From NCBI GenBank assembly GCA_964442745.1, contig CAYUAI010000033.1, forward strand, positions 1-39,605: 39,605 nt of DNA, read 5' to 3'. The notes under the pieces are model-generated. The model worked only from the letters and a program-made list of their open reading frames with translations, was not told where the DNA came from and did no database searches. Position numbers and translations under genes: made by a program. This document shows, in pieces, positions 35,173 to 39,605 of the stretch (positions are counted from its first letter, which is position 1; every line of letters begins with the position of its first letter). The stretch is from CAYUAI01 sp964442745. Lineage in GTDB: Bacteria > Pseudomonadota > Gammaproteobacteria > S012-40.

Positions 35173-35670
35173 GTGCTTAAACAGCGTTTTGAAGCAAAGA
35201 AAAACATTATCACTGAGCAAAGATGCCGTGGTGAGCGCAGGAAAAATCACCGGAAATCTTTTTTGTTGTCTTTTTTTATGGGGCGGCGTCATGGACTTCG
35301 GCGAGATTATGACAGTAAAATAGGGCAATATGTGGATATTCACGAGCCTTATTTGATGGCTGTTGTTACTGGCATTTTATTGTTATGTGTGATGGATGCT
35401 TATTTCACTATGACGATATTGAGTATCGGCGGAGAAGAAATTAATCCGTTGATGAAAGTGCTCATCGAACAAGATGTACTGACTTTTTTTATTGTCAAGT
35501 TTTTTATGACGGCGGCTTGTTTATTATTTACCGTCATTCACAAACATTTTCGTTTGTTTAAACTCATCTCTGGCTATCACATTTTATTCAGTGCCTTCTT
35601 TTTGTATTCCTTATTAATTTATTATGAGCTGGGTTTGTTAGCTCGGCACTATGGGGTTAGTTGGTATTAA
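35173..35670 (+). CDS. DUF5658-like membrane protein
   Basis: The 165-residue product has a basic N-terminus (RRKNHRK, GRRHGLRRD) and three hydrophobic segments of about 20 residues each, near residues 67-85, 103-122 and 133-152. The segment DAYFTMTILSIGGEEINPLM (from about residue 75) is typical of DUF5658 proteins, which occur near surface and polysaccharide genes in many proteobacteria; no function is known. The start is a GTG at 35173 after a run of five G (TAATGGGGGTCG), a fair ribosome binding site. It follows the export gene by about 135 bases, in the same direction, and its stop codon lies only three bases from the stop of the converging polymerase gene. Confidence 0.8.
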   Translation: MLKQRFEAKKNIITEQRCRGERRKNHRKSFLLSFFMGRRHGLRRDYDSKIGQYVDIHEPYLMAVVTGILLLCVMDAYFTMTILSIGGEEINPLMKVLIEQDVLTFFIVKFFMTAACLLFTVIHKHFRLFKLISGYHILFSAFFLYSLLIYYELGLLARHYGVSWY

Positions 35671-35673
35671 TCT

Positions 35674-37143
35674 CTAATCTTTAACGTATAATGCAATCCA
35701 AGCGAGTGCCATCAATATCAGGAATAGGGCGGCATTGGCGGGGATTTGTAGATTAAAATCGACCGTAGAATGTATCATGAGAGAGAGGATTCCCATGGTG
35801 GCGGCAAATCCCATACCGCGCATTAAGGCCGAGCGTCGCTGCCGTTGTGCTTTGAGTGAAATATAAAAGCAAATCACAACACATAACGACAAAGGGATAA
35901 AGCCGATGAGTCCATATTCACTGCCAAATTCAAGATAATCGTTATGGGCATGGTCGTAGAAGGAGTGGATATCCGCTTGGGTATAACGCATGAAAGCACT
36001 GTAAAAACTCCCCCCTCCTGTGCCGGTCAGCAAATGATCTTGCCACATTTCCGAGGCATATTTATTCACCTCATCCCGTGATTCGCTGGTGGCACTGGTG
36101 CGCTCCAAGCGTTCAACAACTTTTTCGACACCAAACCAAGCGCCGACAATAAATAAGTCAATGACAATTAAACTGGCAAACAAAATGACTCGGGTGCGGG
36201 TTTCATAACTGGAGATGGCGGTGTTTTTTCCCCCCAGTGATAAGATCAGTCCGATCAATGCGGCTAAGGTTAAACTGATAAAAAAAGCGGTATTTCCCAT
36301 GCGTGAATGAGTGAGCACCAAGGCAATCACCATCATCGCCAAATATAAACGTAAGCGTACTTTGGGGCCGAGCAAAACCTGTAAGGTACGGCGGGTCCAT
36401 TCTCGCCAATTTTTGGCGCGTGTTTTTGACAAATTTGCTAACAATAAACCGATACCAATGGCCAGGCACATTTCCAGGTAGCCGGCCAAGTGATTGCGGT
36501 TGACAAATGTACCCGTTGCGACACCTCGGTAGTGTTCTTTTTCGATAAAAAACCCCCACTCCAGACCTGATAGTGTCATGAAGCTGCCATAACAAGCCTG
36601 AAATAATCCACTAGCGACCAGTGTATAGGCAAGAATTTTGGTTCGTGATCGGGTATTGACTAGCAGTAAAACCAATGCAAACAGGCACCAGTAGGCGCTA
36701 CTCTCTAGTGCGGCTAAATAGGTCGCCGTCGGGTCTTGAGATAGGGGCGCAAATGCCGGTGGATCCAAGAGCGATTGGCCATAGATTTTAGCACTTTCAG
36801 GCGATATCCATTGCAGCCAGCTGAGCGGCAGGTGGAGCTGTTGAAATATATGCCACATGATAAATATGGCTAATAGTGCAAGAATCGGCCAGGCGGCTTT
36901 AAAGGCTTGTGTGACATTGACTTTGTTGCGCCCATACAAAAGCAGCCAACCAATGATTAAGGCAAAAACCCAGATTTCCATGACAGAGACAGCCCAAGGG
37001 CGATTGCTGCCCAGAGGCAGGGGTAGCCAGACGAGTAACACAAGAAAGGCAATAAATAATAGGTTATCTGACGAGGTGGATATTGATGTTTTGCTCTTCA
37101 AAATATAAGTTTTGGTATTTAAGAGGCGATGTTTTTCCACCAT
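35674..37143 (-). CDS. O-antigen ligase / Wzy-type polymerase family membrane protein
   Basis: The 489-residue product has about a dozen hydrophobic segments and the typical large periplasmic loop of the Wzy_C/O-antigen ligase family. Motifs seen: GTFVNRNHLAGYLEM, LTHSRMGNTAF, TGTGGGSFYSAFMRYT, and DHAHNDYLEFGSEYGLIGF, followed by HSTVDFNLQIPANAALF near the end. These are the best-conserved blocks of this family. It either polymerises a polysaccharide repeat or transfers a chain to an acceptor; the family name alone cannot decide. Because it sits opposite a polysaccharide export gene, polymerisation of an exopolysaccharide is more likely. The ATG at 37143 is chosen. The loop contains a conserved Arg/His set, as expected for a GT-C-like mechanism. 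Confidence 0.9.
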   Translation of the reverse strand: MVEKHRLLNTKTYILKSKTSISTSSDNLLFIAFLVLLVWLPLPLGSNRPWAVSVMEIWVFALIIGWLLLYGRNKVNVTQAFKAAWPILALLAIFIMWHIFQQLHLPLSWLQWISPESAKIYGQSLLDPPAFAPLSQDPTATYLAALESSAYWCLFALVLLLVNTRSRTKILAYTLVASGLFQACYGSFMTLSGLEWGFFIEKEHYRGVATGTFVNRNHLAGYLEMCLAIGIGLLLANLSKTRAKNWREWTRRTLQVLLGPKVRLRLYLAMMVIALVLTHSRMGNTAFFISLTLAALIGLILSLGGKNTAISSYETRTRVILFASLIVIDLFIVGAWFGVEKVVERLERTSATSESRDEVNKYASEMWQDHLLTGTGGGSFYSAFMRYTQADIHSFYDHAHNDYLEFGSEYGLIGFIPLSLCVVICFYISLKAQRQRRSALMRGMGFAATMGILSLMIHSTVDFNLQIPANAALFLILMALAWIALYVKD

Positions 37144-37186
37144 GATGGGGTGGTAATGCGCTTGGGTGGTGTGAATTGAGTCAGAA

Positions 37187-37213
37187 TCAAAAATCCCCGT
37201 AAAAACGGGGATT
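37187..37213 (-). terminator. Rho-independent terminator
   Basis: AATCCCCGT (37192-37200) and ACGGGGATT (37205-37213) form a perfect 9-bp stem with an AAAA loop. Read on the minus strand the stem is followed by TTTTTG, giving a classical terminator for the secreted helical-repeat protein gene that ends at 37242. Confidence 0.85.
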
Positions 37214-37241
37214 GATTTAATGATTTATTGATGAAACTCAG

Positions 37242-37847
37242 TTAGTTGGGGCTGGCATATCCACCACCACCAAAACCCGGTGGGAGTGGGATATGGAGTG
37301 GGATATGTGCAACACGGCGAATCAAACGGTTAACTCGGTCCAGTTGTGGTAGCCGAGGGATGTTGATACCGATAGATGGCAAGGTGAGACCTCGGGTTCG
37401 GGTACGGCCTCGGGGTTGGCCGGCGGCGGGGGCTTGTCCAATAATACTCGGGTCCGCACCGGCTTCAATGGCTACTTTGACAAGGCCTAATTCCTTGTCT
37501 GAGTATTTTCTAGCCGCCTCAACAATGGCGCCTGCCTGTTCGGGAACGGTTTGTACAGCAAGTTTTACCACCAGCGCCAAGTCGATATTCGCTTGCAGTG
37601 CGATATCCACTAAATCAATCGTCTGCGTTGAATCCGCCTGGATGGCTGCTGAAATAATCGCACCGGATTCTTGAGGTGCAATATCCAGCAATTGTGAGAA
37701 GGTATTGCTTACGGTATGGCCATCGCTTACTGAGTTGTTGATAATTTGAGCAAATGGCAGCCCTGCTTCATAATCAGAATGTATGTTTGCCTGTGCCATA
37801 CACCAGGGAAGTGCAGACACTACTAAAAAGCCAATTATTTTTTTCAT
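37242..37847 (-). CDS. Secreted helical-repeat protein with Gly-rich tail
   Basis: The 201-residue product has a signal peptide (MKKIIGFLVVSALPWCMAQA, cleaved near residue 20). Residues 45-135 are helical and repeat a pattern of about 33 residues with small and hydrophobic positions: AIISAAIQADSTQTIDLVDI, LVVKLAVQTVPEQAGAIVEA, LVKVAIEAGADPSIIG. The C-terminal third is basic and proline-rich (RGRTRTRG), ending in PPGFGGGGYASPN. I do not know a family name; similar short helical-repeat exported proteins occur beside exopolysaccharide genes, which fits this setting. A strong terminator lies just after the stop, and it probably has its own promoter, so it may be well expressed. It could be a matrix or structural protein; inference only. 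Confidence 0.7.
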   Translation of the reverse strand: MKKIIGFLVVSALPWCMAQANIHSDYEAGLPFAQIINNSVSDGHTVSNTFSQLLDIAPQESGAIISAAIQADSTQTIDLVDIALQANIDLALVVKLAVQTVPEQAGAIVEAARKYSDKELGLVKVAIEAGADPSIIGQAPAAGQPRGRTRTRGLTLPSIGINIPRLPQLDRVNRLIRRVAHIPLHIPLPPGFGGGGYASPN

Positions 37848-38042
37848 AAAGTCGATTCCGTCGCTGTCTGTTCAAAATTAAAACGTGTTTCGTCATGGGG
37901 GTTTGGCAACCTTGTCGTTAAACTCAAATGCGACTTTCCAAATAGGTAGTTTTGTGTGAATTTTCTACGTTAGCACTGATATCTTCGACAGTAAGATCAT
38001 ATATTTATATGGACAGTTTCGCAAGCACTTTGCGCTCAATTA

Positions 38043-38780
38043 TTACTTATAATTTACGCTGACGGCATTGCTTTTCATTCTTTGAATCAATTTTGTCCAT
38101 TTCGATATTTGATTGCCATCACCAACTCGTTTCATCGTTCCCTGTGGCTCGGTCATTAACCATAAACCGTCTTGGTTAAAACTGTAAATAATTTCGATGT
38201 CGCGGCGATCTTTGAGCGGGTGGATTTTCTTCTCGATTGAATCCAAAATTAATGGCTCGGCGGCTTCATTTTCATAATAAGCTAATACCATATGCTCGTT
38301 TTCTAAGCCATCGACATTCACTTGCAACAAGCGTAAGCTATCTTCTGAAAAGCCGAGTTGTTTTAACGTGTGGTATTTGGCCGCCGTATAATCTTCGCAA
38401 TCCCCGCCATCACTGATCAAAAATTCCAAAGGGGTCGCCCAATAGTCATGGGTTGACCAATGTTCAAGGTCAGCAATAAATGGGAGTCGGTTGAAAAATT
38501 TATTGACGGCATTAAGCTGATACCAAGTACTTCTACTGTGATTTTTCTCAATTAACGATAGCCAATCCAGAGTGCGTTGTTTTGCGGCTTTGCCATGTAT
38601 CTGTTCTATTTCTGTTAGGACATGAGGGGGCACAATGGGTGGCGGACTGGCAAATGATAGCGAGCATACCATTGCTAATAACAAGAGTGCTATTTTTAAA
38701 TAATAATTGAATAACAAAGCGTTGATTCCCCATCCCAGAGAGCGGCGCTGAATGTCATATTTTGGTTTAACGATTGGCAT
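38043..38780 (-). CDS. LapG-like transglutaminase-fold cysteine protease (BTLCP)
   Basis: LapG is a periplasmic protease that cleaves the N-terminus of large biofilm adhesins when c-di-GMP is low. The 245-residue product has a membrane-spanning export segment (about 26-44), then the catalytic domain: DYWATPLEFLISDGGDCEDY with Cys128, the His in EHMVLAYY (163), and Asp in LILDSIEKK (about 180). The remaining blocks, including YSFNQDGLWL, also follow the family. All three catalytic residues are therefore present. The start at the ATG at 38780 gives a long N-terminal extension before the export segment; a later start cannot be excluded. No LapD-type receptor or large adhesin is visible in this window, although two c-di-GMP enzymes lie within 15 kb. 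Confidence 0.92.
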   Translation of the reverse strand: MPIVKPKYDIQRRSLGWGINALLFNYYLKIALLLLAMVCSLSFASPPPIVPPHVLTEIEQIHGKAAKQRTLDWLSLIEKNHSRSTWYQLNAVNKFFNRLPFIADLEHWSTHDYWATPLEFLISDGGDCEDYTAAKYHTLKQLGFSEDSLRLLQVNVDGLENEHMVLAYYENEAAEPLILDSIEKKIHPLKDRRDIEIIYSFNQDGLWLMTEPQGTMKRVGDGNQISKWTKLIQRMKSNAVSVNYK

Positions 38781-38941
38781 AAATTAAGTCGATGGTAAAA
38801 CAGCATCAATCATATCATATTTCTCATCAAGGATGGATTTGTAATAGACGCTTGGCTGCTCCATTTTCACCGATTTCATCGTCTCAAGCCTGTCGATGGT
38901 GGCCAATGAATCGATAGTTATCTAACGGTTGAGAGGTCAAT

Positions 38942-39605
38942 ATGACAAAGCTTTTCTGCCTCAAAGTTGGCAGGTTTTTAATCTTGTTCAGTGCGATTTC
39001 TGCGCTAGGAGCGATGCCGCTGATAGCAAAAGTCCATGGATTAAGTTTTTACATTTCGCCAGACGGTAATGACGCATGGTCTGGTCGCATTGAGCGGCCA
39101 TTTGCGACATTAGAGCGTGCGCGCAACCAAATTCGCAAGCTTAAGCAGCAGGGGAAAATGCCATCAGAGGAGGTTACCGTTGAGCTTGCGCCGGGTGTTT
39201 ATCAACTGAGCCAAACTCGCCGAAGACTCAGGATTAGGTATTCCCATTATTTATCAAGCCCAAGCGAATGCCGAGGTGCGTTTATCGGGCGGCAAGGTGC
39301 TAGCTGGTTTTAGACACGTTCGTGATCCAAATATTTTGCGACGATTTGATAGCAACGCTCGAGATAAAATATGGCAAACCAACTTGCAGGCACAAGGAGT
39401 CACCGAATATGGTGAGCCCTCCGGTGGATTTAGGCAACCCGCGGGAGCATTCGTGGAACTATTTTTTAATGATAAACCAATGAGAATAGCGCGCTGGCCT
39501 AATCAGGGGTTTGTTAATATTGTAGAGACAGCAGGTAATGAACCCTTTGAGATTCGTGGTATTAAAGGCGATAAAGTGGGTCGCTTCATTTATCAGGGAG
39601 ATCGT
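38942..39605 (+). pseudogene. Right-handed beta-helix protein, frameshifted and cut by window end
   Basis: The frame from the ATG at 38942 (GAGAGG upstream) gives a signal peptide and the opening of a secreted parallel beta-helix protein: SFYISPDGNDAWSGRIERPF, then ATLERARNQIRKLKQ and VTVELAPGVYQLSQT. At about 39218 the sense jumps to another frame (AEDSGLGIPIIYQA, then EVRLSGGKVLAGFRHV), which stays open to the window end. A single extra base, or two missing ones, would explain this. The product resembles the large family of polysaccharide-degrading or -modifying beta-helix enzymes, consistent with a polysaccharide locus. Either a sequencing error, or a broken gene. In the present state the first frame ends near 39313. 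The C-terminus lies outside the window. Confidence 0.75.

Overview
The window looks like a chromosomal segment of a gammaproteobacterium with moderate, slightly AT-rich base composition. The best evidence is the housekeeping content: a long gammaproteobacterial-type Mfd, TsaB, a PilU-type twitching ATPase and a LapG-type periplasmic protease. The strain name cannot be read from the sequence. Multihaem cytochromes, many lipoproteins, c-di-GMP enzymes and exopolysaccharide genes suggest an environmental, surface-attached bacterium; that lifestyle is inference.

Layout. Bases 1-1830 are a graveyard of broken insertion sequences of at least three kinds. Mfd follows (1994-5506, minus), then the most striking gene, a secreted cytochrome of about 1195 residues with 48 haem-binding motifs (5813-9400, minus). 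Next come a small unknown protein, two paralogous pentapeptide-repeat lipoproteins downstream of tsaB (10741-13884, minus), a possible nuclease-fold protein, a secreted SH3b protein and a Nudix hydrolase.

Bases 16943-24227 hold two converging gene pairs, all four products exported. On the plus strand are an FN3-SUMF1 lipoprotein and a CsgG/LpoB-like lipoprotein. On the minus strand are a very large FN3-PASTA-haem-P-domain protein and an Ig-like membrane-anchored protein. FN3 domains of similar style occur in both pairs, so they may form one cell-envelope system.

Bases 24792-31625 carry two dual GGDEF-EAL enzymes on either side of pilU, a c-di-GMP/type IV pilus neighbourhood. Bases 32193-39605 are an exopolysaccharide/matrix region: a seven-SLBB polysaccharide export protein, a DUF5658-like membrane protein, a Wzy/WaaL-type polymerase or ligase, a secreted helical-repeat protein, a LapG-like protease, and the start of a frameshifted beta-helix protein that runs off the window.

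Best candidates for undescribed biology: the 48-haem cytochrome, whose haem motifs follow a nearly invariant H-x6-C-x2-C-H rule in two alternating module types, and the four-gene envelope cluster containing the FN3-PASTA-trihaem-P-domain fusion. No tRNA, rRNA, CRISPR array or intact mobile element was seen.
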